A DNA stretch of 6,689 nt from CAZAQK01 sp050249355 (lineage in GTDB: Bacteria; Pseudomonadota; Alphaproteobacteria; Rickettsiales; SXRF01). The position numbers and the translations under genes were made by a program. Location: the NCBI GenBank assembly GCA_050249355.1, contig JBFWQQ010000102.1:1-6689 (forward strand). The letters are read 5' to 3'. Below are positions 1 to 5,772 of the stretch, piece by piece (within the stretch, counting starts at the first letter, position 1; the number at the start of each line of letters is the position of its first letter). Below the pieces are notes generated by a model. The model made no database searches. It saw nothing but the letters and a program-made list of their open reading frames with translations, and had not been told where the DNA came from.

Positions 1-963
1 CTGCTGGAACTCTATTATGACATGCTGCTCATCCGCCGTTTCGAGGAAAAGGCCGGCCAGCTGTATGGCATGGGCCTGATCGGCGGGTTCTGCCACCTGT
101 ATATCGGTCAGGAAGCGGTGGTGGTGGGTATGCAGGATTGTATTACGCCCGATGACAGCGTGCTGACCAGCTACCGCGACCATGGCCACATGCTGGCGTG
201 CGACATGGATCCCAAAGGCATCATGGCTGAACTTACCGGGCGTATTGGCGGATTTTCCAAAGGCAAGGGCGGCAGCATGCACATGTTTTCGGTCGAAAAG
301 AATTTCTACGGCGGCCACGGCATCGTGGGCGCGCAGGTGCCGATCGGCACCGGCATTGCGTTTGCGCACAAGTACCGTGGCAACAAGAATATCTGCCTGA
401 CCTATTTCGGCGATGGTTCGGTGAACCAGGGGCAGGTGTACGAATCGTTCAACATGGCCAGCCTGTGGAAGCTGCCGGTGATCTATATCATCGAGAATAA
501 CGAATACGCCATGGGTACAAGCGTGAAGCGCTCGCACTCCACTACCGAACTATACCGGCGCGGCGAGGCGTTCGGCATACCCGGCAGGCAGGTGGACGGT
601 ATGGACGTGCTGGCCGTGCGTGTAGCAGGGCAAGAAGCGGTGGAATATGTGCGTGGCGGCAATGGGCCGTTCTTGCTGGAAATGAAAACGTATCGTTATC
701 GCGGCCACTCCATGTCCGATCCGGCGAAGTACCGTACCAAGGAAGAAGTGGAAGAATACAAGGAGCATCACGATCCTATTACCCAGATGAAGAACTACAT
801 TATGGAGCAGAAGGCCGCCAGCGAAGATGAACTCAAAGAGCTGGATAAAAAGATCAAAGCGATTGTGGCAGAAGCCGCGGAATTCGCCAAGGAATCGCCC
901 GAGCCGGACGACAGCGAACTGTGGACGGATGTGGGTGATTCAGGTTCGAGGTTCGAGGTTTGA
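1..963 (+). CDS. pdhA: Pyruvate dehydrogenase E1 component, alpha subunit (5' end outside window)
   Basis: This is the TPP-dependent alpha subunit of E1, which decarboxylates pyruvate and, with PdhB, reductively acetylates the lipoyl group of E2 in the cytoplasm. The frame is open from base 1 (L-L-E-L-Y-Y-D before the Met at 22). That Met lies inside the conserved family N-terminus, so the true start is upstream; 320 residues are visible. Numbering from Met 22, landmarks are the GGFCHLYIGQEA segment (21-32), the YRDHGH segment (51-56) and GKGGSMHMF (81-89). The thiamine-diphosphate/Mg motif runs from GDG (130-132, bases 409-417) to NN (159-160, bases 496-501). The phosphorylation-loop equivalent YRYRGHSMSDP is at 224-234. 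The typical end is S-E-L-W-T-D-V. The last nine residues (GDSGSRFEV) and the TGA stop come from the inserted sequence with its heptamer array, so the C-terminus looks secondarily altered. The family and subunit call is secure. Confidence 0.97.
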   Translation: MLELYYDMLLIRRFEEKAGQLYGMGLIGGFCHLYIGQEAVVVGMQDCITPDDSVLTSYRDHGHMLACDMDPKGIMAELTGRIGGFSKGKGGSMHMFSVEKNFYGGHGIVGAQVPIGTGIAFAHKYRGNKNICLTYFGDGSVNQGQVYESFNMASLWKLPVIYIIENNEYAMGTSVKRSHSTTELYRRGEAFGIPGRQVDGMDVLAVRVAGQEAVEYVRGGNGPFLLEMKTYRYRGHSMSDPAKYRTKEEVEEYKEHHDPITQMKNYIMEQKAASEDELKELDKKIKAIVAEAAEFAKESPEPDDSELWTDVGDSGSRFEV

Positions 964-970
964 GGTTTCG
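943..970 (+). repeat. Left heptamer array, four units
   Basis: Consecutive 7-mers are GGTTCGA (943-949), GGTTCGA (950-956), GGTTTGA (957-963) and GGTTTCG (964-970). The array encodes the last residues of PdhA and its TGA stop (961-963). Its GAGG at 962-965 sits 7 bases before the ATG at 973, so it also supplies a Shine-Dalgarno-like site for the inserted gene. Bases 957-969 are complementary to 1333-1345 with one mismatch. Confidence 0.85.
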
Positions 971-972
971 AC

Positions 973-1374
973 ATGACTAGAATTCAAGATTATAAAGACT
1001 TGACGGTATGGCAAAAATCCATGCAATTGGCAGAAGATGTATTTAAGTTGACGGAAAATTTTCCGAATACGCAGCGTTATGTGCTGGTTGCGCAGATTCA
1101 GCGATGCGCGTTGTCCATTCCCAGTAACATTGCCGAAGGCAGAAGCAGGCATTCGCATAAAGATTTTATTTATCACCTGAACATTGCACGTGGCTCTGTG
1201 GCTGAACTGGAAACCCAGATTATTTTATCTTTTCGCTTGGGTTTGATTGATGAGGCATCCAGAAGTAATATTGGATCTCTTTTGGAAGAGATAAGACGTA
1301 TGTTGTTTGGCTTAAGAAAAAGCCTGAAACCTGAAACCTCAACCCTGAAACCCGAAATAGAAGAGTATGTCTAA
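973..1374 (+). CDS. Four-helix-bundle protein, S23 / 23S rRNA intervening-sequence family
   Basis: This 133-residue protein matches the small all-helical family first seen encoded in intervening sequences of 23S rRNA genes. The accessory protein (Avd) of diversity-generating retroelements is structurally related. Diagnostic stretches are Y-K-D-L-T-V-W-Q-K (7-15), S-I-P-S-N-I-A-E-G (48-56), the F-I-Y-H-L-N-I-A-R-G-S region (65-75) and E-L-E-T-Q (78-82). The biochemical role of stand-alone members is not established, though nucleic-acid binding is often suggested. The ATG at 973 is 9 bases after the pdhA stop and in the same reading frame, with GAGG 7 bases upstream; the start matches the usual family start. 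The tail (117-133) is encoded mostly by the right heptamer array and is probably not part of the fold. The last two codons and stop (TAT GTC TAA) may be the original pdhA end. The gene is AT-richer than its neighbours, consistent with acquisition. Confidence 0.9.
   Translation: MTRIQDYKDLTVWQKSMQLAEDVFKLTENFPNTQRYVLVAQIQRCALSIPSNIAEGRSRHSHKDFIYHLNIARGSVAELETQIILSFRLGLIDEASRSNIGSLLEEIRRMLFGLRKSLKPETSTLKPEIEEYV
1323..1357 (+). repeat. Right heptamer array, five units, inverted relative to the left array
   Basis: Consecutive 7-mers are CCTGAAA (1323-1329), CCTGAAA (1330-1336), CCTCAAC (1337-1343), CCTGAAA (1344-1350) and CCCGAAA (1351-1357). The array is read through by the four-helix-bundle gene. 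Because three 7-mers equal seven codons, it produces a seven-residue peptide periodicity (L-K-P-E-T-S-T followed by L-K-P-E-I-E-E). Confidence 0.85.
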
Positions 1375-1510
1375 GTTTATCGTCCTTGCCATCGCCGTGC
1401 TCACGCTCTCTGCCTGCGGCTGCATGCTGGAAGAGGGCGACAGCACAGCGGCAGGCGATTACTGGCGCGGTTGCTGGGCCGAAGCCAAGGGAAACCCGAA
1501 GGGAGAATGA
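1367..1510 (+). CDS. Small predicted lipoprotein (47 aa)
   Basis: The ATG at 1367 overlaps the end of the preceding gene (ATGTCTAA) and opens a 47-residue frame ending at TGA 1508-1510, two bases before the next ATG. The N-terminus is M-S-K-F followed by a hydrophobic stretch (I-V-L-A-I-A-V-L-T) and the lipobox L-S-A-C (14-17). This predicts cleavage before Cys17 and lipid attachment. The mature peptide would be about 31 residues and carries a second Cys at 19 and a third at 37. Size and form resemble entericidin-like or other tiny lipoproteins, but I do not recognise a family. The upstream ribosome-binding signal (AGAAGAG at 1359-1365) is weak, so translation may depend on coupling to the upstream frame. 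A competing reading, that this stretch is the N-terminus of the next protein in another frame, is less likely because that gene has its own good ribosome site. Confidence 0.62.
   Translation: MSKFIVLAIAVLTLSACGCMLEEGDSTAAGDYWRGCWAEAKGNPKGE
1499..1505 (+). promoter_or_regulatory. Ribosome-binding site fixing the start at 1512
   Basis: AAGGGAG lies 6 bases before the ATG at 1512. It supports that start over an in-frame ATG at 1386, whose extra residues are out-of-frame readings of the small lipoprotein gene. Confidence 0.7.
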
Positions 1511-1511
1511 C

Positions 1512-2162
1512 ATGTCGAACAACAGCGTATTGATAGATTTCATCCGTGATGCATTCCGTGCCGGAAAAAACAGACAAGAAACTCATGCGGCGCTGAAAGA
1601 GGCTGGCTGGCAGGAAGAAGAGCTGAATGCCTGCTGGGCGCGGTTCCATGAAATGAATTTCCCGGTGCCTGTGCCACGGCCTACGGTATATGCATCGCCA
1701 CGCCTTACCACCCTGAATATCTTCTATTTCGTGGTGCTCTATATCAGCATCTATTCGGTCATGTCGATATTGTTCACGTTTCTGGATTATCATTTTCCTG
1801 ACGGCCTGGGCCGTATGGCGGGCACTTATTATTCCACCCGTCCTATCGGAGATAGCATCAAGGGTTACCTTGCCGCCATCATCGTTGCCGCGCCGCTGGT
1901 ATGGCTTACCAGCCGTGCGTTGCAAAAAATCAGCGCCGCCATTGGCCAGTCCATTCCGGTGATGCGCCTGCGCCTGCTTAACCTGACGCTGTTCATTGCC
2001 GCCATTACCATCCTGTGCAATGGCATATCCTTTGTATATTATTTTCTCAGCGGTGAACTGAGCATACGCTTTGTCATCAAAGTGATAGCGCTTTCGGTGC
2101 TTTGCACCGGTCTGTATTACTATTTCCGCCCGGAAATGAAGTCCAATGAGGAAAAGGCTTAA
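1512..2162 (+). CDS. DUF5671-type four-pass membrane protein
   Basis: This 216-residue protein has two parts. Residues 5-45 form a soluble helical module with the pattern I-R-D-A-F-R-A-G-K ... A-L-K-E-A-G-W-Q-E-E-E-L-N, resembling the small helical N-terminal modules (UBA/SHOCT-like in look) that precede membrane domains. Four hydrophobic segments follow at about 68-90, 116-135, 156-178 and 187-205. Spacing and signature residues (F-L-D-Y-H-F-P-D at 90-97, Y-F-L-S-G-E-L-S-I-R-F at 177-187) fit the domain of unknown function DUF5671 as I remember it. No enzymatic residues are evident and the function is unknown. It starts 1 base after the lipoprotein stop and is followed by a pilin-like protein that, from memory, often accompanies DUF5671 proteins. 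The topology is robust; the family name is from recollection. Confidence 0.82.
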   Translation: MSNNSVLIDFIRDAFRAGKNRQETHAALKEAGWQEEELNACWARFHEMNFPVPVPRPTVYASPRLTTLNIFYFVVLYISIYSVMSILFTFLDYHFPDGLGRMAGTYYSTRPIGDSIKGYLAAIIVAAPLVWLTSRALQKISAAIGQSIPVMRLRLLNLTLFIAAITILCNGISFVYYFLSGELSIRFVIKVIALSVLCTGLYYYFRPEMKSNEEKA

Positions 2163-2166
2163 GCAA

Positions 2167-2655
2167 ATGCAAAAGGTGCTCCTTTCGGTTTCTGTCGTGC
2201 TGCTGCTGGTTATTGTCGGGTATTCGTTCATGATCGTGGGCAGTCCGTCCTACCAACGCCAGCTGCGTGAGGATTCCATAAAGATAGAGGATATGAAAAA
2301 CATCCGTTGTACCATAGAGAATTATTACTACTCCAATGGTGTGCTGCCAGCCGACATGCAGGCGATCAGGTCCTTTCATAACGAACGTATGAATGGGCGG
2401 GTCAATGGCCATTATAACTCTGGCAAATGCCATTGTTTCATGCCGTCTGAGATCAATCATACCGATCCGCAGGGTCAGGAGTATGCATATAGGGTGACAG
2501 GCAACCCGGCGAACGGAAAATACACACTGTGCGGGGATTTCAATGTTGCTGCGGAAGAGCTTAAAAAGAACAGGTATGTCAATGATGCCTGGGCCAAGGA
2601 TTACAAGCAGGGCCACCATTGTTTTGAAGTGACTATCAGTAAATGTACCAAGTAA
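2167..2655 (+). CDS. Single-pass, pilin-like exported protein (DUF5671 partner)
   Basis: This protein has 162 residues from ATG 2167, chosen because AAGG (2154-2157) is 9 bases upstream. An alternative start at 2146 adds seven residues (M-R-K-R-L-K-Q) and overlaps the previous gene by 17 bases; its basic N-terminus would also suit a membrane anchor. One hydrophobic segment (4-24) is followed by G-S-P and a long amphipathic helix, then N-Y-Y-Y-S-N-G-V-L-P-A-D (52-63). That pattern recalls type II/IV pseudopilins, though no prepilin peptidase site (G-F-T-L-I-E type) is visible. The periplasmic part has six Cys (48, 88, 90, 122, 152, 160), D-P-Q-G-Q-E-Y-A-Y-R (100-109) and a late H-H-C-F (150-153). 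As I recall, proteins with this layout are commonly encoded beside DUF5671 proteins, which suggests a two-protein membrane unit. The function is unknown. Confidence 0.8.
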   Translation: MQKVLLSVSVVLLLVIVGYSFMIVGSPSYQRQLREDSIKIEDMKNIRCTIENYYYSNGVLPADMQAIRSFHNERMNGRVNGHYNSGKCHCFMPSEINHTDPQGQEYAYRVTGNPANGKYTLCGDFNVAAEELKKNRYVNDAWAKDYKQGHHCFEVTISKCTK

Positions 2656-2666
2656 GGGTTTAGATT

Positions 2667-3650
2667 ATGGCGCAACAAACTGTAAGAGAAGCACTGCGCG
2701 ATGCTATGGCCGAAGAGATGCGGGCCGATGGCGAAGTATTCGTGATGGGCGAAGAAGTAGCCGAATACCAAGGCGCGTATAAAGTAACACAGGGCCTGCT
2801 GGATGAGTTTGGCGCGCGCCGCGTGGTGGACACGCCGATCACTGAACATGGCTTTGCCGGGCTGGGCGTGGGTGCCGCTATGGTAGGGTTGAAACCGATC
2901 GTGGAATTCATGACCTTCAACTTCGCCATGCAGGCGATGGATCAGATCATCAACTCGGCGGCCAAGACCAAGTATATGTCGGGCGGTCAGATAAGCTGCC
3001 CGATGGTGTTCCGCGGCCCGAACGGTGCGGCGGCACGCGTGGCAGCCCAGCATTCGCAGTGTTATGCCAGCTGGTACGCCCATATTCCAGGCCTGAAAGT
3101 GATCGCGCCGTGGGATGCGGCCAGTGCCAAAGGCCTGCTGAAGGCGGCGATACGCGATCCCAACCCGGTCATTTTTTTGGAAAACGAAATTCTCTACGGC
3201 CAGAGTTTTGACGTGCCGGACGATAACGATTTTGTGCTGCCCATCGGTAAAGCAGCCGTGGTACGTGAAGGCACGGATGTGACCATCGTGGCGTTTTCCA
3301 TCATGGTGGGTAAAGCGCTGGAAGCGGCGGAGAAGCTAGCAGAAGAAGGCATCAGCGCCGAAGTGATCGATCTACGCACCCTGCGTCCGCTGGATACAGA
3401 AACCATTATAGAATCGGTGCAAAAAACCAACCGCTGCGTGAGCGTGGAAGAGGGTTGGCCGGTGGCAGGTATGGGCTCGGAGATCGCCGCCCTCATTATG
3501 GAACAGGCATTCGACCATCTGGATGCGCCGGTTGCCCGTGTGGCTGGGGCTGATGTGCCGCTGCCTTATGCGGCTAACCTCGAAAAACTGGCCCTGCCAC
3601 AGGTGGATAATATCGTAGTAGCGGCCAAACAAGTCTGTTATAGAGAGTGA
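2667..3650 (+). CDS. pdhB: Pyruvate dehydrogenase E1 component, beta subunit
   Basis: This 327-residue protein is the partner of PdhA in the E1 heterotetramer; it completes the thiamine site and contacts E2. The start (M-A-Q-Q-T-V-R-E-A-L) is the usual family start without the N-terminal lipoyl domain found in many alphaproteobacterial PdhB proteins, so the complex relies on the E2 lipoyl arm. AAGGG (2654-2658) is 8 bases upstream. Landmarks are G-E-E-V-A-E-Y-Q-G-A-Y-K-V (28-40), D-T-P-I-T-E-H-G-F-A-G (55-65), the R-G-P-N-G segment (116-120), A-Q-H-S-Q (127-131, with the conserved active-site His), and the transketolase C-domain motif D-L-R-T-L-R-P-L-D (235-243). It ends Q-V-C-Y-R-E, close to the family end, so it is full length. 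It is separated from pdhA by four interposed genes, which is unusual, but base composition matches pdhA and pdhC. Confidence 0.97.
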   Translation: MAQQTVREALRDAMAEEMRADGEVFVMGEEVAEYQGAYKVTQGLLDEFGARRVVDTPITEHGFAGLGVGAAMVGLKPIVEFMTFNFAMQAMDQIINSAAKTKYMSGGQISCPMVFRGPNGAAARVAAQHSQCYASWYAHIPGLKVIAPWDAASAKGLLKAAIRDPNPVIFLENEILYGQSFDVPDDNDFVLPIGKAAVVREGTDVTIVAFSIMVGKALEAAEKLAEEGISAEVIDLRTLRPLDTETIIESVQKTNRCVSVEEGWPVAGMGSEIAALIMEQAFDHLDAPVARVAGADVPLPYAANLEKLALPQVDNIVVAAKQVCYRE

Positions 3651-3651
3651 C

Positions 3652-4035
3652 ATGCAGTTGCTGCGCGCCATATCGATCATCCTGACGCTGGTGGTTTGCA
3701 CAAAAACCGCGTTTGCAGTGAATTGCCTGAGCGAGAATTGCCTTACGCTGCATTACGTTGAAAACGCCGGGCAGCTTTCTTCTATCGAGGCGGTGGTCAA
3801 ACAGAAGCTGCAGGCGGCGGAATCGCTGGTCGATGTAAGCAAGTTCGGCCCGGTGGCAATGGCATACAGCAATTATAATGTTTATCCCGATACTGGCAAT
3901 GGGACATGGGTGGTAGATGGCTATGCTACCTATGAGTTGAAAGACAAACTATCAAAAGAAGCGTTCATGGCGGTCCTGCAAGCCAACGGAATCGAAGTGG
4001 AAGCGTTACAACCATCAGAAATTTGTTCACATTAA
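3652..4035 (+). CDS. Small secreted protein, first of a related pair
   Basis: This 127-residue protein begins 1 base after the pdhB stop (TGACATG). Residues 1-22 form a signal peptide with a likely A-F-A cleavage site, so the mature protein should be periplasmic or secreted. The mature part has Cys25, Cys30 and Cys125, a predicted helix (about 44-62) and a strand-rich half with S-N-Y-N-V-Y (73-78) and G-N-G (82-84). It aligns with the next gene product by eye: N-Y-N-x-Y, G-N-G, the following strand pair, an A-F-x-x-x-L helix, and a Cys near each end of the mature chain. A terminal disulfide is a reasonable inference. The helix followed by a strand around N-Y-N is faintly like SIMPL (DUF541) domains, but the similarity is too weak to assign. 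No function is recognised. Confidence 0.8.
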   Translation: MQLLRAISIILTLVVCTKTAFAVNCLSENCLTLHYVENAGQLSSIEAVVKQKLQAAESLVDVSKFGPVAMAYSNYNVYPDTGNGTWVVDGYATYELKDKLSKEAFMAVLQANGIEVEALQPSEICSH

Positions 4036-4036
4036 C

Positions 4037-4041
4037 GGAGG
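4037..4041 (+). promoter_or_regulatory. Strong Shine-Dalgarno site fixing the start at 4047
   Basis: GGAGG lies 5 bases before the ATG at 4047. It favours that start over the in-frame ATG at 4023, which has no such site, lies inside the preceding gene and would bury the signal peptide. Confidence 0.75.
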
Positions 4042-4046
4042 ATATC

Positions 4047-4454
4047 ATGCGGAAAATACTGTTCACAAGTGTAGCGATTATAATTTTTACATCACAGGCC
4101 CATGCAACCAAGATCGTGGCTGACAGCAACTGCAAGCTAGTGGAAACGGTTACGGTAGGCGTCAATATAAATAATGTGATGGTGAACACCATTGCCGATG
4201 CCAAGGCGCAGTTCGATAAGAAAAGTGCCGAGGTTACAGATGTTGCGGGCGAGCTCAAGATCGACAGCCATCAAATGCAATCCGCCAATTACAATATATA
4301 CGCGCAAGGCAATGGCAGTTATAACATGAGCGGCAGTTTCCAGTACAAGATGCCGTCATCCGAGATGGCTTTCAAATTTGCTACCACACTGGAGAAAAAG
4401 GGCCTGACGCCCAGTATAAATTCCAATTCGTACCGTCAGGGTAACTGTAACTAA
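4047..4454 (+). CDS. Small secreted protein, second of a related pair
   Basis: This 135-residue protein starts at 4047, 11 bases after the previous stop. The signal peptide is residues 1-20, ending A-H-A before Thr21. The mature chain has Cys29 near its start and Cys134 near its end, a helix-prone region (50-68), then S-A-N-Y-N-I-Y (79-85), G-N-G (88-90) and an A-F-x-x-x-x-x-L-E-K-K-G segment (108-119). The order and spacing match the preceding gene product, so the two are probably ancient tandem duplicates with low overall identity. Both terminal Cys residues are conserved between them. The mature protein is rich in Asn, Ser and Lys, and the gene is more AT-rich than the flanking PDH genes. 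No known family is recognised. The position just upstream of pdhC suggests co-transcription but not a role in the cytoplasmic PDH complex. Confidence 0.8.
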   Translation: MRKILFTSVAIIIFTSQAHATKIVADSNCKLVETVTVGVNINNVMVNTIADAKAQFDKKSAEVTDVAGELKIDSHQMQSANYNIYAQGNGSYNMSGSFQYKMPSSEMAFKFATTLEKKGLTPSINSNSYRQGNCN

Positions 4455-4485
4455 CTCTATAATACCAAGCACTGCAGGATATATC

Positions 4486-5772
4486 ATGCCTATCGAAATT
4501 CTGATGCCCGCCCTTTCACCCACCATGACCGAGGGTAACCTCGCCAAATGGAGCATAAAGGAAGGGGATACGGTGGAATCCGGCAAAGTCATCGCCGAGA
4601 TCGAAACCGATAAAGCCACGATGGAAGTCGAAGCGGTGGATGAAGGCACGGTAGGCAGGATCCTGGTGCCCGCAGGCACCGAAGGCGTGAAGGTGAATGA
4701 AGTGATCGCCTTGTTGCTGGAAGAGGGCGAGGATGCTTCTGTTCTGAAAGACTATAAACCAAAGAGCGCGCCTGCAGCAGCCGTGAAGAAAGAAGAAAAG
4801 AAAGAGCAAAAGGCAGAAGCCAAGCCGGAACAAAAGCCCATGCAGGTGGGTGTGTCGCAGGCCCAGCCCATGCCACAGGTGGCAGCCGGTGGCGGTGGCC
4901 GCGTCTTTGCCAGTCCGCTGGCAAAACGCATAGCCGCCAGCGAGGGCGTACAGCTTTCACTGATTCAGGGTTCTGGCCCGCATGGCCGCGTGGTGAAGGA
5001 CGATGTGCTGAAAGCATTGGCATCTGGTGGCACGGGGCGCGGTGCAGTAATGCGCAATCCCAACGAGATTACGGCGATACCGAACAATAATGTACGCAAG
5101 GTGATCGCGCGCCGTCTGCTGGAATCCAAGCAGACGGTGCCGCATTTTTACCTTACCATTGAATGCGATCTGAATGCGCTGCTTGCGGTGCGCCAGCAGA
5201 TCAATGACGATGCGGCTGACCGTGCGGGCAAGGACGCTAAACCGGCCTATAAACTTTCGGTGAATGACCTTGTCATTAAGGCGGTGGCACTCGGTTTGAA
5301 GAAAATACCGGCAGCCAACGCCTCATGGAGCGATGAAGCGATACTGCAATACAACAACGTCGATATTTCGGTGGCGGTGGCGACCGATGGCGGGCTTATA
5401 ACGCCGATCGTCAAGAACGCCGACCAGAAAACCGTGGTGCAGATATCGAACGAGATGAAAGACCTTGCGGCGCGTGCACGTGCCAACAAGCTGACACCGG
5501 AAGAATTCCAGGGCGGCGGCTTTTCCATTTCCAACCTCGGTATGTATGGCGTGAAGCATTTTTCCGCCATCATCAACCCTCCGCAGGGCTGCATACTGGC
5601 GGTGGGTAGCGGCGGAGAGCGCGTGGTAGCGCGTGATGGCAAGATGGAGATACGCAACATGATGGAAGTGACGCTGTCGTGCGACCACCGGGTGGTCGAT
5701 GGTGCGGTGGGCGCTGAGTTCCTTGCCGCTTTCAAGCGTTACATTGAAAGTCCGGCGTTGCTTCTTCTATGA
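4486..5772 (+). CDS. pdhC: Dihydrolipoamide acetyltransferase, E2 of pyruvate dehydrogenase
   Basis: This 428-residue core enzyme of the PDH complex transfers the acetyl group from the lipoyl arm to CoA. Residues 1-78 are a single lipoyl domain with the lipoylated Lys43 in E-T-D-K-A. A Lys/Glu/Ala/Pro-rich flexible linker follows (about 87-138). The peripheral-subunit-binding domain is at 140-177 (F-A-S-P-L-A-K-R-I-A and G-P-H-G-R-V-V-K-D-D), which docks E1 and/or E3. The catalytic domain spans about 195-428, with G-G-G-F-S-I-S-N-L-G (343-352) and the active-site D-H-R-V-V-D-G motif (400-406; His401, Asp405). It ends S-P-A-L-L-L-L, the usual family end. AGGA at 4476-4479 is 6 bases upstream of the ATG. 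The stop overlaps the next start (ATGA). The symbol follows alphaproteobacterial usage; aceF is the enterobacterial name. All catalytic features are intact. Confidence 0.97.
   Translation: MPIEILMPALSPTMTEGNLAKWSIKEGDTVESGKVIAEIETDKATMEVEAVDEGTVGRILVPAGTEGVKVNEVIALLLEEGEDASVLKDYKPKSAPAAAVKKEEKKEQKAEAKPEQKPMQVGVSQAQPMPQVAAGGGGRVFASPLAKRIAASEGVQLSLIQGSGPHGRVVKDDVLKALASGGTGRGAVMRNPNEITAIPNNNVRKVIARRLLESKQTVPHFYLTIECDLNALLAVRQQINDDAADRAGKDAKPAYKLSVNDLVIKAVALGLKKIPAANASWSDEAILQYNNVDISVAVATDGGLITPIVKNADQKTVVQISNEMKDLAARARANKLTPEEFQGGGFSISNLGMYGVKHFSAIINPPQGCILAVGSGGERVVARDGKMEIRNMMEVTLSCDHRVVDGAVGAEFLAAFKRYIESPALLLL

Larger units (their letters stand above)
934..1365 (+). mobile_element. Putative IVS-like insertion: four-helix-bundle gene bounded by inverted heptamer arrays
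   Basis: A block of about 430 bp separates the conserved end of pdhA from the downstream genes. It has a left array of four 7-bp units (943-970, GGTTCGA type), the four-helix-bundle gene, and a right array of five units (1323-1357, CCTGAAA type). The right array is the reverse complement type of the left. The interior is visibly more AT-rich than pdhA or pdhB. Joining base 933 to base 1366 keeps the pdhA frame and would give W-T-D-V-Y-V-stop, a plausible native end; the removed length is 432 bp, a multiple of three. No clear target duplication or transposase is seen, so the exact ends are inferred. The best-known relatives are intervening sequences in bacterial 23S rRNA genes, which encode the same protein family. 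Confidence 0.6.

Noticed and set aside
943..1357. CRISPR array suggested by tandem short repeats
   Set aside because: The units are 7 bp and directly adjacent without spacers, and the two arrays are in opposite orientation around a gene.
973..1374. Diversity-generating retroelement suggested by the Avd-related protein
   Set aside because: No reverse transcriptase, template/variable repeat pair or target gene is visible in the window. The protein fits the stand-alone IVS/S23 type.
1386..1511. N-terminal extension of the DUF5671-type gene from an ATG at 1386
   Set aside because: The extra residues have no family match, the frame overlaps the lipoprotein reading, and the ATG at 1512 has a well-placed AAGGGAG.
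1401..2231. Long open frame on the minus strand (about 276 codons)
   Set aside because: It lies opposite the lipoprotein and DUF5671-type genes, has no family resemblance or plausible ribosome site, and reads as low-quality antisense sequence rich in His, Arg and Gln.
4023..4046. Earlier start for the second secreted protein
   Set aside because: It would put eight residues before the M-R-K signal peptide and has no ribosome site. GGAGG sits 5 bases before the ATG at 4047.
4458..4463. TATAAT just upstream of pdhC as a promoter
   Set aside because: No recognisable -35 hexamer at 16-18 bases upstream and no TG extension. A single -10 match in a short AU-rich gap is weak evidence.
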